Source: Allosphingosinicella sp. (GTDB lineage: Bacteria; Pseudomonadota; Alphaproteobacteria; Sphingomonadales; Sphingomonadaceae). Taken from it: a stretch of DNA of 64,000 nt. Below the pieces are notes generated by a model. That model had not been told where the DNA came from, did not search any database, and was given only the letters and a program-made list of their open reading frames with translations. Position numbers and translations under genes: made by a program. Shown in pieces: positions 1 to 8,641 of the stretch. Positions within the stretch are counted from its first letter, which is position 1; every line of letters begins with the position of its first letter. The stretch spans positions 58,707 through 122,706 of the forward strand of contig JAUJOJ010000011.1 in the NCBI GenBank assembly GCA_030447665.1. The letters are read 5' to 3'.

Positions 1-1
1 G

Positions 2-757
2 GTCGATCGGGGCGCGCGGGAGATCACGTTGCTCGGGCAGAACGTGAATGCCTGGCAGAGCGAGGAGGGGCGCGGCCTCGATCACCTCATCCGAGCGCTC
101 GATCGCATTCCGGGCCTCCAGCGCATCCGCTACACGACCAGCCACCCCAACGACATGACCGAAGGCCTGATCCGCGCCCATGCCGAAGTCGGGACGCTGA
201 TGCCCTATCTGCACCTTCCCGTGCAGTCAGGCAGCGGCCGCGTCCTCAAGGCGATGAACCGAAGCCATAGCGCCCGGAGCTACCTTGCGATCATCGAGCG
301 TGTCCGCGCCGCCCGCGCCGACATCGCGATCTCCGGCGATTTCATTGTCGGCTTTCCGGGCGAGACCGACGCGGAGTTCGAGGACACGCTCAAAATCGTG
401 CGGGCCGTGAACTACGCGCAGGCTTACTCGTTCAAATATTCTCCGCGGCCGGGAACGCCTGCCGCGAGCATGGGAGATCAGGTGCCCGCCGAGCTGATGG
501 ACGAACGGCTGCAACGGCTTCAGGCGCTGCTTGGCGAGCAGCAGCTTGCCTTCAACCGGGCGACCGTCGGCCGGCGCACGTCGGTGCTGCTCGAGCGGCA
601 GGGCAAGAAGCCGGGGCAGCTGATCGGCAAGTCGCCCTGGCTGCAATCGGTTCACCTGGAGACGGACGCCGCCATTGGCGACGTCGTCGACGTCGAGATC
701 TTGTCCGCCGGGCCCAACAGCCTCGCCGGGGCCGAGCTGGTGAAGCAGGCCGCATGA
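2..757 (+). CDS. miaB: MiaB, tRNA methylthiotransferase (5'-truncated)
   Basis: This radical-SAM enzyme adds a 2-methylthio group to N6-isopentenyladenosine at position 37 of tRNA. The frame is open from the window edge, so the N-terminal domain and the radical-SAM cysteines lie outside. What remains includes the GQNVNAW segment, the HLPVQSGS and GFPGET motifs of the methylthiotransferase radical-SAM barrel, and a C-terminal TRAM domain ([15 protein letters not shown] onward) that binds tRNA. The phoH gene follows after 37 bases, an order common in Alphaproteobacteria. Identification is secure; only the 5' part is missing. Confidence 0.95.
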   Translation, partial: VDRGAREITLLGQNVNAWQSEEGRGLDHLIRALDRIPGLQRIRYTTSHPNDMTEGLIRAHAEVGTLMPYLHLPVQSGSGRVLKAMNRSHSARSYLAIIERVRAARADIAISGDFIVGFPGETDAEFEDTLKIVRAVNYAQAYSFKYSPRPGTPAASMGDQVPAELMDERLQRLQALLGEQQLAFNRATVGRRTSVLLERQGKKPGQLIGKSPWLQSVHLETDAAIGDVVDVEILSAGPNSLAGAELVKQAA

Positions 758-794
758 TCGTCCCGTCATCCGTCGTCACCGCGGGAAAATCCTG

Positions 795-1790
795 ATGGCC
801 CAGAAGAAGGCCGCCGAAGCCACCGCTCCCCGGGCGCGGCTCGAGATCGAGTTCGCCGAGCCCCACCTCCTGGGCCCGTTGTTCGGCGAGTTCGACCGCA
901 ACCTGGTTGCGATCGAGGATCGCCTCGGCGTCTATATCGCCGCGCGCGGCTCGCGCGTTCAGATCGAAGGCGAGCCGGAGGCTGCTGCCCGCGCGCGGGA
1001 TGTGCTTCAGGGGCTCTACAACCGGCTCGGCGAGGGCCAGGATATCGATCAGGGCGCCGTCGACGCGGTGATCGCCATGTCGGGCCAGCCCATGCTCGAC
1101 GGCATCATCTCCACCGACGTGGCCGAGCCGCCCAAGGTGATGATCCGCACGCGCAAGAAGACGGTCGTGCCGCGCTCGAAGACGCAGGCCGTCTACATGG
1201 AAGCGCTTGGCCGCGACGATCTCATCTTCGCGCTCGGACCCGCCGGCACCGGCAAGACCTATCTCGCCGTCGCGCAGGCCGTCCAGCAGCTGATCGGCGG
1301 CTCCGTCGACCGTCTCATCCTCTCCCGCCCCGCGGTCGAGGCCGGCGAGCGGTTGGGCTTTCTCCCCGGCGACATGAAGGAAAAGGTCGATCCCTATCTC
1401 CGCCCGCTCTACGATGCGCTCTATGACATGCTTCCGGCCGAGCAGGTCGAGCGCAGGATCGCCAGCGGCGAGATCGAGATCGCGCCGATCGCCTTCATGC
1501 GCGGCCGCACGCTGTCCGACGCCTTCATCATCCTCGATGAGGCGCAGAACACCACTCCGGCGCAGATGAAGATGTTCCTCACCCGCTTCGGCATGCGCAG
1601 CCGCATGGTGGTGTGCGGCGATCCGCTGCAGGTCGATCTGCCGAACCCCGGCATGTCGGGCCTTGCCGACGCCGTCGGGCGGCTCGAAGGCGTTCAGAAG
1701 ATCGCCACCGTCCGCTTCAACGCGGGCGACGTCGTCCGTCACCCGCTCGTCGGGCGCATCGTCCAAGCCTATGAAGGGCCGGGCGCATGA
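795..1790 (+). CDS. phoH: PhoH-family ATPase
   Basis: This is a cytoplasmic P-loop ATPase of the PhoH/PhoL family, thought to act in RNA metabolism together with YbeY. At 331 residues it has normal family length. The Walker A motif GPAGTGKT falls at about residues 148-155 and the Walker B motif FIILDEAQN about 90 residues later; a KH-like N-terminal region precedes them. The ATG start follows an intergenic GGGAAAA stretch. Its last codons overlap the ybeY start by four bases (ATGA), which implies translational coupling. The molecular substrate of PhoH proteins is not firmly established. Confidence 0.93.
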   Translation: MAQKKAAEATAPRARLEIEFAEPHLLGPLFGEFDRNLVAIEDRLGVYIAARGSRVQIEGEPEAAARARDVLQGLYNRLGEGQDIDQGAVDAVIAMSGQPMLDGIISTDVAEPPKVMIRTRKKTVVPRSKTQAVYMEALGRDDLIFALGPAGTGKTYLAVAQAVQQLIGGSVDRLILSRPAVEAGERLGFLPGDMKEKVDPYLRPLYDALYDMLPAEQVERRIASGEIEIAPIAFMRGRTLSDAFIILDEAQNTTPAQMKMFLTRFGMRSRMVVCGDPLQVDLPNPGMSGLADAVGRLEGVQKIATVRFNAGDVVRHPLVGRIVQAYEGPGA

Positions 1791-2305
1791 TCCTCGTCGA
1801 AGCCGATGCGGACGACGAATGGGAGGGTGGAACGCGTTGGCAGACGCTCGCGCGAAAGGCGGTGCAGTCGGCGGTCGCCAATTCGAAGCACAGCGCGCTC
1901 ATCGAGAGCGAGCTTTCGGTGGAAGTTTCGGTGAAGTTCACCAACGACGATGAGGTGAGGGCGCTGAACGCCGCCTACCGCAACAAGAACAAGCCGACCA
2001 ACGTCCTCTCCTTCCCGATGTTCGAGGCCGATCTGCTGGAGCCGCTCGCCATGGCCGACGGAGGCGAGGTGCTGCTTGGCGACGTCGTTCTGGCGAAGGG
2101 CGTCTGCGCGTCCGAAGCGGCCGACAAGGGCGTGCCGGTGGAGGAACATGCCGCCCATCTGGTGGTTCACGGCACGCTCCATCTGCTGGGCTATGATCAT
2201 GAGACCAGCGATGACGAGGCCGAGACCATGGAGGCCGTCGAGCGCAAGGCGCTCGCGGCGCTTGGCCTCGGCGATCCCTATGCCGAACATGAGGTGCAAA
2301 CCTAA
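1787..2305 (+). CDS. ybeY: YbeY endoribonuclease / rRNA maturation factor
   Basis: YbeY is a single-strand-specific endoribonuclease that takes part in 16S rRNA 3' maturation and ribosome quality control. The metal-binding signature HGTLHLLGYDH lies at residues 128-138 with the three expected histidines, and the upstream TNVLSFP motif is also present. The length of 172 residues is typical. The start codon overlaps the phoH stop, and the corC-like gene begins five bases after its stop, so phoH, ybeY and the CBS protein form one transcription unit. Confidence 0.95.
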   Translation: MILVEADADDEWEGGTRWQTLARKAVQSAVANSKHSALIESELSVEVSVKFTNDDEVRALNAAYRNKNKPTNVLSFPMFEADLLEPLAMADGGEVLLGDVVLAKGVCASEAADKGVPVEEHAAHLVVHGTLHLLGYDHETSDDEAETMEAVERKALAALGLGDPYAEHEVQT

Positions 2306-2310
2306 AGCTG

Positions 2311-3204
2311 ATGCCTGACGATTCGAGTAGCAGCGCCCAGGGCAATGGGCGCAGGTTCTGGAGCGGTCTCAGGACCCTCCTCTTCGGCGACGAGGGCGAA
2401 GCCACGCTCCGCGACCAGATCGAGGAAGTCATCGAAAGCCACGAGGGCGAGATTCCCGCGGTGGGCGACCTCACGCCTGTCGAGCGGCAGATGCTCCGCA
2501 ACCTGCTCCATTTCGGCGAGCGGACGGCGGACGATATCTCGGTCCCGCGCGGCAACATCATCGCAGTGCCGAACACGATCAGCTTCGACGAGCTCGTCGC
2601 CGCATTCGCCGAGGCGGGGCACAGCCGCTTGCCCGTTTATGAAGGCAGCCTCGATGCCTGCATCGGCATGGTCCACATCAAGGACGTGTTCACGCTTCAA
2701 GTGAGCGGCGCGCCGGCTCCCGAGGACATCTCCTCGCTGATCCGGACGCCGCTCTACGTGCCCGAATCGATGGGCGTGCTCGATCTGCTCGCCCGGATGC
2801 GGGCGGACCGGGTTCACCTGGCAATCGTGGTCGACGAGTTCGGCGGCACCGAAGGACTGGTGACGATCGAGGACGTGGTCGAGGAGATTGTCGGCGAGAT
2901 CGAGGACGAGCATGACGAGGCGGTCGAAAGCATGCTGATCCCGCTCGAGGACGGCATCTGGGACGCCGATGCGCGGGCCGAGCTCGAAGAGGTGGCGGAC
3001 ACCGTCGATGCGCGGCTCGGCGTCGTCGAGGAGGATGTCGAGACGCTCGGCGGCCTCGCCGTCGTGCTCGCAGGGCACGTTCCCCAGCTCGGAGAAATCG
3101 TCCAGCATCCGAGCGGCTGGCGGCTCGAAGTCACCGACAGCGATCCCCGCCGTGTCAATCGCCTCCGGCTCCATGCGCCGCAAGAGACCGCCCTCACCGA
3201 ATAG
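2311..3204 (+). CDS. corC: CBS-domain CorC/HlyC-type protein
   Basis: This 297-residue protein belongs to the CorC/YbeX group, linked to magnesium and cobalt resistance and, through its neighbours, to ribosome maintenance. It has an N-terminal region with the [14 protein letters not shown] helix, a pair of CBS domains at about residues 65-200 ([19 protein letters not shown] marks the second), and a C-terminal transporter-associated domain ([16 protein letters not shown]). No membrane segment is present, so this is the soluble form rather than the DUF21 membrane form. It is the fourth gene of the miaB-phoH-ybeY block. Confidence 0.9.
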   Translation: MPDDSSSSAQGNGRRFWSGLRTLLFGDEGEATLRDQIEEVIESHEGEIPAVGDLTPVERQMLRNLLHFGERTADDISVPRGNIIAVPNTISFDELVAAFAEAGHSRLPVYEGSLDACIGMVHIKDVFTLQVSGAPAPEDISSLIRTPLYVPESMGVLDLLARMRADRVHLAIVVDEFGGTEGLVTIEDVVEEIVGEIEDEHDEAVESMLIPLEDGIWDADARAELEEVADTVDARLGVVEEDVETLGGLAVVLAGHVPQLGEIVQHPSGWRLEVTDSDPRRVNRLRLHAPQETALTE

Positions 3205-3214
3205 GAACGCCGAT

Positions 3215-4531
3215 ATGCGCACCGCCGCAGGATTGATCGCGCTGGCCTCTGTCCTCGGCGGATGCGGCGAATCCGCGAAGCTCGACGTCGCGCAGGGCAT
3301 CGGGCCCAATCCAAAGCTTCCGGCGCCGGTGAAAACCTTGTTCCCCACCGTCAACATCGCGGAGGCGACCGGCTGGCCCGCGGGCTCGTCGCCGCAGCCG
3401 GCCCGAGGGCTGCGCGTGAATGCGTTCGCGGACGGGCTCGATCATCCGCGCTGGATGCTGGCGCTCCCGAACGGCGACGTGCTCGTCGCCGAAACCAACA
3501 AGCCGCCCAAGCCGGAAAAGAAAGAGGGCGGCATCAAAGGCTGGATCGCCGCCAAGCTGATGAAGAAGGCGGGCGCGGGGGTGCCGAGCGCCAACCGCAT
3601 CACCCTCCTGCGCGACGCCGACGGAGACGGGATCGCCGAACTCAGGACCCCCTTTCTGACCGGCCTTTATTCGCCGTTCGGAATGGCGCTGGTCGGACGC
3701 ACGCTCTACGTCGCCAACGCCGATGCGCTGGTCGCCCTTCCCTATCGGGAAGGCGCCACCCGGATCGACGCGGCGCCCCGCAAGATCGCCGATCTCCCCG
3801 CCGGCCGGAACCATCACTGGACCAAGAGCCTCGTCGCGAGCCCGGACGGCAGCCGGCTCTATGTCGGCGTCGGATCCAACAGCAATGTCGCCGAGCATGG
3901 CATGGACGAGGAGCAGAACCGCGCCGCCATCCTGGAAGTGGATCCGGCGACCGGCGCCACCCGCCTGTTCGCCTCGGGCCTTCGCAATCCGGTCGGCATG
4001 GATTGGAACCCGGAAAGCCGCGCCCTCTGGGCCGCGGTCAACGAGCGCGACGAGATCGGCAGCGACCTTGTCCCCGATTACATGACCAGCGTCAGGCCCG
4101 GCGGCCATTATGGCTGGCCGTGGAGCTATTACGGCCGGAATGTGGACGAGCGCGTGAAGCCCGCCCGACCGGACATGGTCGCCAGGGCGATCAAGCCCGA
4201 TTACGCCCTCGGCCCCCACACCGCCTCGCTCGGCCTCAGCTTTTCGGACGGTGCGCGGCTCGGCCCCGCTTATGCGAACGGCGCCTTTATCGGCCAGCAC
4301 GGCTCATGGAACCGCAAGCCGAGGAGCGGCTACAAAATCGTCTTCGTGCCTTTCAGCGGCGGCAAGCCCGCGGGCCAGCCGGTCGACGTGCTCACCGGCT
4401 TCCTCAGCAAGGACGACAAGGCGATGGGCCGGCCGGTGGGCGTTGAGATCGCGCGCGACGGATCGCTGCTGGTGGCGGACGATGTCGGCAACAGGATCTG
4501 GCGCGTCAGCCTGGCCGGACCCGCGAGATGA
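3215..4531 (+). CDS. PQQ-dependent sugar (sorbosone-type) dehydrogenase lipoprotein
   Basis: The 438-residue product begins with a lipoprotein signal whose lipobox LGGC places the acylated cysteine near residue 17, so the enzyme should be membrane-anchored and face the periplasm. The body is a six-bladed beta-propeller of the soluble aldose-dehydrogenase/sorbosone-dehydrogenase type: [19 protein letters not shown] near the start, [11 protein letters not shown] (substrate/base histidine region), [12 protein letters not shown] and [12 protein letters not shown] near the end. Such enzymes oxidise sugars using pyrroloquinoline quinone. No PQQ biosynthesis gene is in the window, so the cofactor is inferred from the family. 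The ATG at 3215 is chosen because it gives the signal peptide; the frame is open further upstream. Confidence 0.88.
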   Translation: MRTAAGLIALASVLGGCGESAKLDVAQGIGPNPKLPAPVKTLFPTVNIAEATGWPAGSSPQPARGLRVNAFADGLDHPRWMLALPNGDVLVAETNKPPKPEKKEGGIKGWIAAKLMKKAGAGVPSANRITLLRDADGDGIAELRTPFLTGLYSPFGMALVGRTLYVANADALVALPYREGATRIDAAPRKIADLPAGRNHHWTKSLVASPDGSRLYVGVGSNSNVAEHGMDEEQNRAAILEVDPATGATRLFASGLRNPVGMDWNPESRALWAAVNERDEIGSDLVPDYMTSVRPGGHYGWPWSYYGRNVDERVKPARPDMVARAIKPDYALGPHTASLGLSFSDGARLGPAYANGAFIGQHGSWNRKPRSGYKIVFVPFSGGKPAGQPVDVLTGFLSKDDKAMGRPVGVEIARDGSLLVADDVGNRIWRVSLAGPAR

Positions 4532-5307
4532 ACTTCGACCATATCCGGCTGGAGACCAGCCCCGCCGCCGTCGCCACCATCACCCTGGCGCGGCCGGAGA
4601 CGCTGAACGCGATGTCGGCCCGGACGGTGGACGAGCTTCGCGCCGCCGTCCAACAGGTCAGCGGTTCGGACGCCCGCTGCCTCCTGATCACCGGCGAAGG
4701 GAGAGGCTTCTCCAGCGGCGCGGATCTCGTCAGCGGCGGCGGCCTGCCCGATGATGCGGGCGCGGCGCTGGAGAAGCATTTCAATCCGCTGATCGAGGCG
4801 CTGTTCGAGCTTTCGATCCCCGTCGTCGCGGCGGTGAACGGCCCCGCGGCCGGCGCCGGCTGCTCGCTCGCCTTGTGCGCCGACATCGTGATCGCCGCCC
4901 GCTCGGCTTATTTCCTGCAGGCCTTCATCAACATCGGGCTCATCCCGGACGCCGGCGCCACCTGGCTCCTCCCCCGCCTCGCCGGCCGCGCGCGTGCGAT
5001 CGAGATGATGATGCTGGGGGAGCGCATTTCGGCCGAACAGGCGCGCGACTGGGGCCTCATCTCGCGCGTCGTCGAGGACGAGCATCTCGCCTCCGAGGCG
5101 GTGCTGCTGGCCACCAACCTTGCCCAGGGGCCGACCGTTGCGCTTGGCCTCGTCCGCAAGCTCGCCCGCAATTCCGAGCAGCTCTCGCTCAGCGAGGCCC
5201 TGGCCGCCGAGCGGGCGGCGCAGCGGGAGGCGGGGCGAACCGGCGACTTCAAAGCCGCGGTCGCGGCCTTTCTCCAGAAGCATCAGCCCCGCTTCGAGGG
5301 CCGCTGA
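4528..5307 (+). CDS. Enoyl-CoA hydratase/isomerase family protein
   Basis: This 259-residue crotonase-fold enzyme overlaps the preceding gene by four bases. It shows the crotonase signatures [10 protein letters not shown] (oxyanion hole, about residue 60) and [21 protein letters not shown], followed by the [16 protein letters not shown] segment seen in PaaG-like epoxyphenylacetyl-CoA isomerases. It could act on unsaturated acyl-CoA esters in beta-oxidation or aromatic degradation. The exact substrate cannot be read from the sequence. The carboxylase genes that follow also handle acyl-CoA, which fits a catabolic operon. Confidence 0.88.
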   Translation: MNFDHIRLETSPAAVATITLARPETLNAMSARTVDELRAAVQQVSGSDARCLLITGEGRGFSSGADLVSGGGLPDDAGAALEKHFNPLIEALFELSIPVVAAVNGPAAGAGCSLALCADIVIAARSAYFLQAFINIGLIPDAGATWLLPRLAGRARAIEMMMLGERISAEQARDWGLISRVVEDEHLASEAVLLATNLAQGPTVALGLVRKLARNSEQLSLSEALAAERAAQREAGRTGDFKAAVAAFLQKHQPRFEGR

Positions 5308-5379
5308 ACTCGGGACCGATTTGCCTTCCGCGCAAACTCCTGAAAAAGGAGGAGCACATCAACGGGGCACCGACTCTCC

Positions 5380-6910
5380 ATGGCCACCACCATCGACGAA
5401 CTTAGATCCCGCCGGCAGCAGGCGCGGCTCGGCGGCGGCGAGAAAAGGATCGAGGCGCAGCATTCCAAGGGCCGCCTCACCGCCCGCGAGCGGCTGACGG
5501 TCCTGCTCGATCAGGACTCGTTCGAAGAATATGACATGTTCGTCGAGCATAATTGCGCCGAGTTCGGCATGGAGAGCCAGAAGGTCCCCGGCGACGGAGT
5601 CGTCACCGGCTCCGGCACGATCAACGGCCGCTTGGTCTACGTCTTTGCCCAGGACTTCACCGTCTTCGGCGGCTCGCTGTCCGAACGTCACGCGCAGAAG
5701 ATCTGCAAGATCATGGACATGGCGATGAAGGTCGGCGCGCCGTGATCGGCCTCAACGATTCGGGCGGCGCCCGCATCCAGGAAGGCGTCGCCTCGCTCGC
5801 CGGCTATGCCGAGGTGTTCCAGCGCAACGTGCTGGCATCGGGCGTCATTCCGCAGATCAGCGTGATCATGGGGCCTTGTGCGGGCGGCGCTGTCTATTCC
5901 CCGGCGATGACCGACTTCATCTTCATGGTGAAGGATTCGAGCTACATGTTCGTCACCGGACCCGACGTCGTGAAGACGGTGACCAACGAGGTGGTGACGC
6001 AGGAAGAGCTCGGCGGCGCGGTGACGCACACCACCAAGTCGGGCGTCGCCGACGTCGCCTTCGAAAACGATATCGAGGCTTTGCTCGCCACCCGCGACTT
6101 CTTCGATTTCTTGCCCCTTCCAACCGGCACCCGCTGCCCGAGCGGCCCACCGGCGATCCTTGGGACCGACAGGAGGACAGCCTCGACACGTTGATCCCGG
6201 ATTCGGCCGCCAAGCCCTACGACATGCACGAGCTCATCCGGAAGACGGTCGACGAGGGCGACTTCTTCGAGGTGCAGCCGAACCACGCCGCCAACATCAT
6301 CTGCGGCTTCGGCCGGATCGAGGGCCGCACGATCGGCATCGTCGCCAACCAGCCGATGGTGCTTGCCGGGGTCCTCGACATCGCCAGCTCGAAGAAAGCG
6401 GGCCGTTTCGTCCGCTTCTGCGACGCCTTCGACATCCCGATCATCACCTTCGTCGACGTGCCCGGCTTTCTCCCCGGCGTGGCGCAGGAGCATAACGGCA
6501 TCATCAAGAACGGCGCCAAATTGCTCTTCGCCTTTGCCGAGGCGACCGTGCCGAAGATTACCGTCATCACCCGCAAGGCCTATGGCGGCGCCTACGACGT
6601 GATGTCCTCCAAGCATCTGCGCGGCGACCTCAATTACGCCTGGCCCTCCGCCGAGATCGCGGTGATGGGCGCCAAGGGCGCGGTCGAGATCATCTTCCGC
6701 AAGGATATCGGCGACCCGGAGAAGATCGCCGCCCGCACCGCCGAATACGAACAGCGGTTCGCCAACCCCTTCGTAGCGGCGAGCATGGGCTTCATCGACG
6801 AGGTCATCATGCCGCACTCGACGCGGCGGCGGATCGCGCTCGGCCTGCGCAAGCTCCGCGACAAGCAGCTTGAGAATCCCTGGAAGAAGCATGACAATAT
6901 CCCGTTGTGA
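5380..6910 (+). CDS. pccB: Propionyl-CoA carboxylase beta chain (two frame breaks)
   Basis: PccB is the carboxyltransferase subunit that moves CO2 from carboxybiotin to propionyl-CoA, giving methylmalonyl-CoA. The protein is complete only if two frame breaks are bridged: one near 5742, where CCGTG should read CCGGTG to give [19 protein letters not shown], and one near 6119, where one T is missing before [10 protein letters not shown]. The glycine-rich acyl-CoA sites [11 protein letters not shown] and [15 protein letters not shown] are intact, as is the C-terminal [12 protein letters not shown]. Both breaks are single-base losses in short runs, more like sequence error than decay. The partner alpha chain is at 12.0-14.0 kb. 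Confidence 0.93.
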
Positions 6911-7194
6911 GCAGGCGCGCACGAGAGAGACGACTGGAAGCTGAGGAGCGCTGGCCAAACCTGTTTCGGTTCCTCGTCTGCTATCTGGATTGGCGAGAGG
7001 AATTTGGATCGATCGAAGCGGCTTTGGGCCGGGCGATCAGCGACTGGGGCTTACAAGAACGCCAGCTTGTGCTGAAGGAATGGCGAGACTGGAATAATAC
7101 GCATGGCTGGAGTGAGGATGTTGCAGCTTATGTTCACGACGGCCTCAGCGTCTACGTCAACTTCCAAACCGCATTAGAGCCAGACAGTTCATGA
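6907..7194 (+). CDS. Small acidic protein, possible CDI-type immunity protein
   Basis: A GTG start overlaps the pccB stop and gives 95 residues. I do not recognise it with certainty. The opening pattern ([20 protein letters not shown], then an [10 protein letters not shown] helix) resembles the family of contact-dependent growth inhibition immunity proteins, which begin with a PxLxxFLxxYxxxD motif; that match is from memory and tentative. The protein has no signal peptide or membrane segment. Its codon use is less G/C-rich than the flanking genes and it lies between duplicated pccB ends, both signs of transfer. No cognate toxin is in the window. Confidence 0.6.
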   Translation: MSRRARERRLEAEERWPNLFRFLVCYLDWREEFGSIEAALGRAISDWGLQERQLVLKEWRDWNNTHGWSEDVAAYVHDGLSVYVNFQTALEPDSS

Positions 7195-7289
7195 ACCGTG
7201 TTTACGATAGGCTGATGAGTCTGTCCGGGATGAGATCGGCACTAGGTGGACACCATGATTCCTAGTCGCCTCCATTACATCGGAGTGGC

Positions 7290-7437
7290 GAACGCCTCCA
7301 TTGAGACGAGCATGAGCTCCATCGACCAAGTCATCATGCCGCATTCGACGCGACCGCGGATCACGCTAGGTTTACGCAAGCTCCGCGACAAGCAGCTCGA
7401 AAATCCTTGGAAGAAGCATGACAATATCCCTCTCTGA
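7290..7437 (+). pseudogene. Remnant of pccB 3' end
   Basis: The translated remnant retains [28 protein letters not shown] and HDNIPL, matching the PccB C-terminus with scattered substitutions. It lacks any upstream PccB sequence. An open frame continues a short way upstream (from 7246) but has no recognisable homology there. It is best read as the relic end of the ancestral pccB left behind by the insertion of the neighbouring gene. Confidence 0.8.
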
Positions 7438-7664
7438 ACACCTGCTGGTGGCGCTCGTCAGCCTGGGGCTCGTGCCCTGGATCGTCTGGACCGTTCGCCG
7501 CGGCGTGCAGTCCGGCATGCTTCCGATCGGCGGAAGCTATGTTCGCCGACGAGCGCCCCGCCGCTTTCAAGATGCTCCTGTGCTTCTATGGGTTGGCTGC
7601 CCTGTTTGCGGTCTTCATCGCAGTCGATCTGCTCTTCGGCGTCGATGTCGGGAGCTGGCCATGA
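7418..7664 (+). CDS. Small two-helix membrane protein (frame break)
   Basis: The gene starts within the pccB relic and encodes about 81 residues. The first membrane helix is LLVALVSLGLVPWIVWTV. After a frame break near 7541 the sequence continues FADERPAAFKMLLCFYGLAA followed by a second helix, LFAVFIAVDLLFGV, and stops before the epimerase. A GSYFADERPAAF reading needs the loss of one extra G. Small proteins with this helix, DERPAAF and helix pattern are common next to metabolic genes in sphingomonads; their function is unknown. Confidence 0.6.
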
Positions 7665-8079
7665 GCTGGGGCGCCTGAACCATGTCGGGGTCGCCACCCC
7701 GTCCATCGACAGGAGCATCGCCCTTTATCGCGATCTGCTCGGCGCGACGAAGATCGGCGAACCGTTCGACCTGCCGCCGCAGAAGGTGCGGGTGTGCTTC
7801 GTCGATCTGCCGAACAGCCAGATCGAGCTGCTGGAGCCGCTCGGAGAAGATTCGCCAGTCGCTAAATTCCTCGAGAAAAATCCGGCGGGCGGGCAGCATC
7901 ATGTCTGCTTCGAGGTGCCGGACATTCATGCGGCCGCGGCGGAGATGACGGCGAAGGGCGCCAAGGTGCTCGGTGAGCCGCGCATCGGCGCCCATGGCAC
8001 ACTGGTGATCTTCCTGCACCCGAAAGGCACGGGCGGCGTCCTCGTCGAGTTGATGGAGAGGCCGAAAGACGCGCATTGA
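7645..8079 (+). CDS. mce: Methylmalonyl-CoA epimerase
   Basis: The enzyme interconverts (S)- and (R)-methylmalonyl-CoA, linking the carboxylase to the mutase. It is a VOC-fold protein of about 144 residues with metal ligands visible in LNHVGVATP (His), GGQHHVCFEV (His) and VELME (Glu). The annotated ATG lies in the end of the membrane gene. An alternative is the ATG at 7661 if one A is missing in ATGAGCTGGGG, which would restore the usual MKLGRLNHVGV beginning. Its position between pccB and the mutase fits the pathway. Confidence 0.93.
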   Translation: MSGAGHELGRLNHVGVATPSIDRSIALYRDLLGATKIGEPFDLPPQKVRVCFVDLPNSQIELLEPLGEDSPVAKFLEKNPAGGQHHVCFEVPDIHAAAAEMTAKGAKVLGEPRIGAHGTLVIFLHPKGTGGVLVELMERPKDAH

Positions 8080-8123
8080 CGTTGCGGCTGGCGCAGCGGC
8101 TCGGGCGGGATTATGGTGCGGCT

Positions 8124-8369
8124 ATGTCGGAGAAGGTGGTCATAGAGCTCAGCGAAGCCGAGTTGGCCGAGCTTCGCGAATGGGCGAAGAACAGCGAGCA
8201 AAGCCTGGAGGCTCTGCTCCACGACGCCCTGCAGGGCTACATGGCGCGGACGAGGGAATGGATCGATTCCATCCGGGAAGCGGATAAAGGCCCCTTCTAT
8301 TCGCTGGAAGAGGTTCAGGCGCATCTCACCGAGCGCCGCCGCCATCGCCGGTCACACGCAGCCGAATAG
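8124..8369 (+). CDS. ParD/CopG-like antitoxin
   Basis: This 81-residue protein shows a short beta-strand (KVVIELSEAEL) followed by two helices, the layout of ribbon-helix-helix antitoxins, and a charged C-terminal tail that would wrap the toxin. The ATG at 8124 is preferred over an upstream in-frame start because it begins at the strand. It overlaps the toxin start by one base. Such antitoxins usually repress their own promoter; a short leader upstream could hold the operator, but no clear palindrome was seen. Confidence 0.75.
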   Translation: MSEKVVIELSEAELAELREWAKNSEQSLEALLHDALQGYMARTREWIDSIREADKGPFYSLEEVQAHLTERRRHRRSHAAE

Positions 8370-8641
8370 TGGTCCTTGAATTCACGGCGATTGCCGAAGC
8401 GGACCTCGCGCGCATTTTCGAGTTCAACCTCGAGCGAAGTTGGTCTTGGGCGGAACGGGTCGAGAAGCGAGTGCTCGAGCGTGCTTACGCTCTGCTCATC
8501 ACACCCCATATCGGGCGTGCCACTCAGGATCCGGGAGTCTACAGGCTCTCCATCACTGACATTCAATATGTGATCGACTACAGGATCATTCGCGACCGCA
8601 TCCGCATCTTGCGCGTTCAATCCACCAGAGAAGCCCGTTGA
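8369..8641 (+). CDS. RelE/ParE-family toxin
   Basis: The 90-residue product starts at a GTG overlapping the antitoxin stop. It has the ParE/RelE pattern: an N-terminal strand and helix ([16 protein letters not shown]), a central amphipathic helix, [17 protein letters not shown], then the strand pair [17 protein letters not shown]. ParE toxins poison DNA gyrase and RelE toxins cleave mRNA; which applies here cannot be decided. Its stop codon overlaps the TTG start of the mutase, so the toxin-antitoxin pair is embedded in the propionate operon. Confidence 0.8.
   Translation: MVLEFTAIAEADLARIFEFNLERSWSWAERVEKRVLERAYALLITPHIGRATQDPGVYRLSITDIQYVIDYRIIRDRIRILRVQSTREAR

Larger units (their letters stand above)
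6763..7437. repeat. Direct repeat of the pccB 3' end flanking an inserted gene
   Basis: The last 148 bases of pccB (6763-6910) recur in diverged form at 7290-7437, with the final 120 or so bases clearly alignable and ending at the same stop position. The 379 bases between the copies hold a single short gene that is visibly poorer in G and C than its neighbours. The downstream small membrane gene starts inside the second copy (ATGACAATATCCC), as it probably did in the ancestral order, which suggests that the first copy plus the cargo gene is the newcomer. The layout resembles integration into a gene 3' end with regeneration of the gene. Confidence 0.8.

Noticed and set aside
5740..5746. Programmed frameshifting in pccB.
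   Set aside because: There is no slippery heptamer or downstream pseudoknot, and many other genes show the same type of isolated single-base break.
7246..7437. A 63-codon frame ending with the PccB C-terminus, as a functional small protein.
   Set aside because: Only the last 49 codons have homology, to a fragment of PccB that cannot fold or act alone; treated as a relic.
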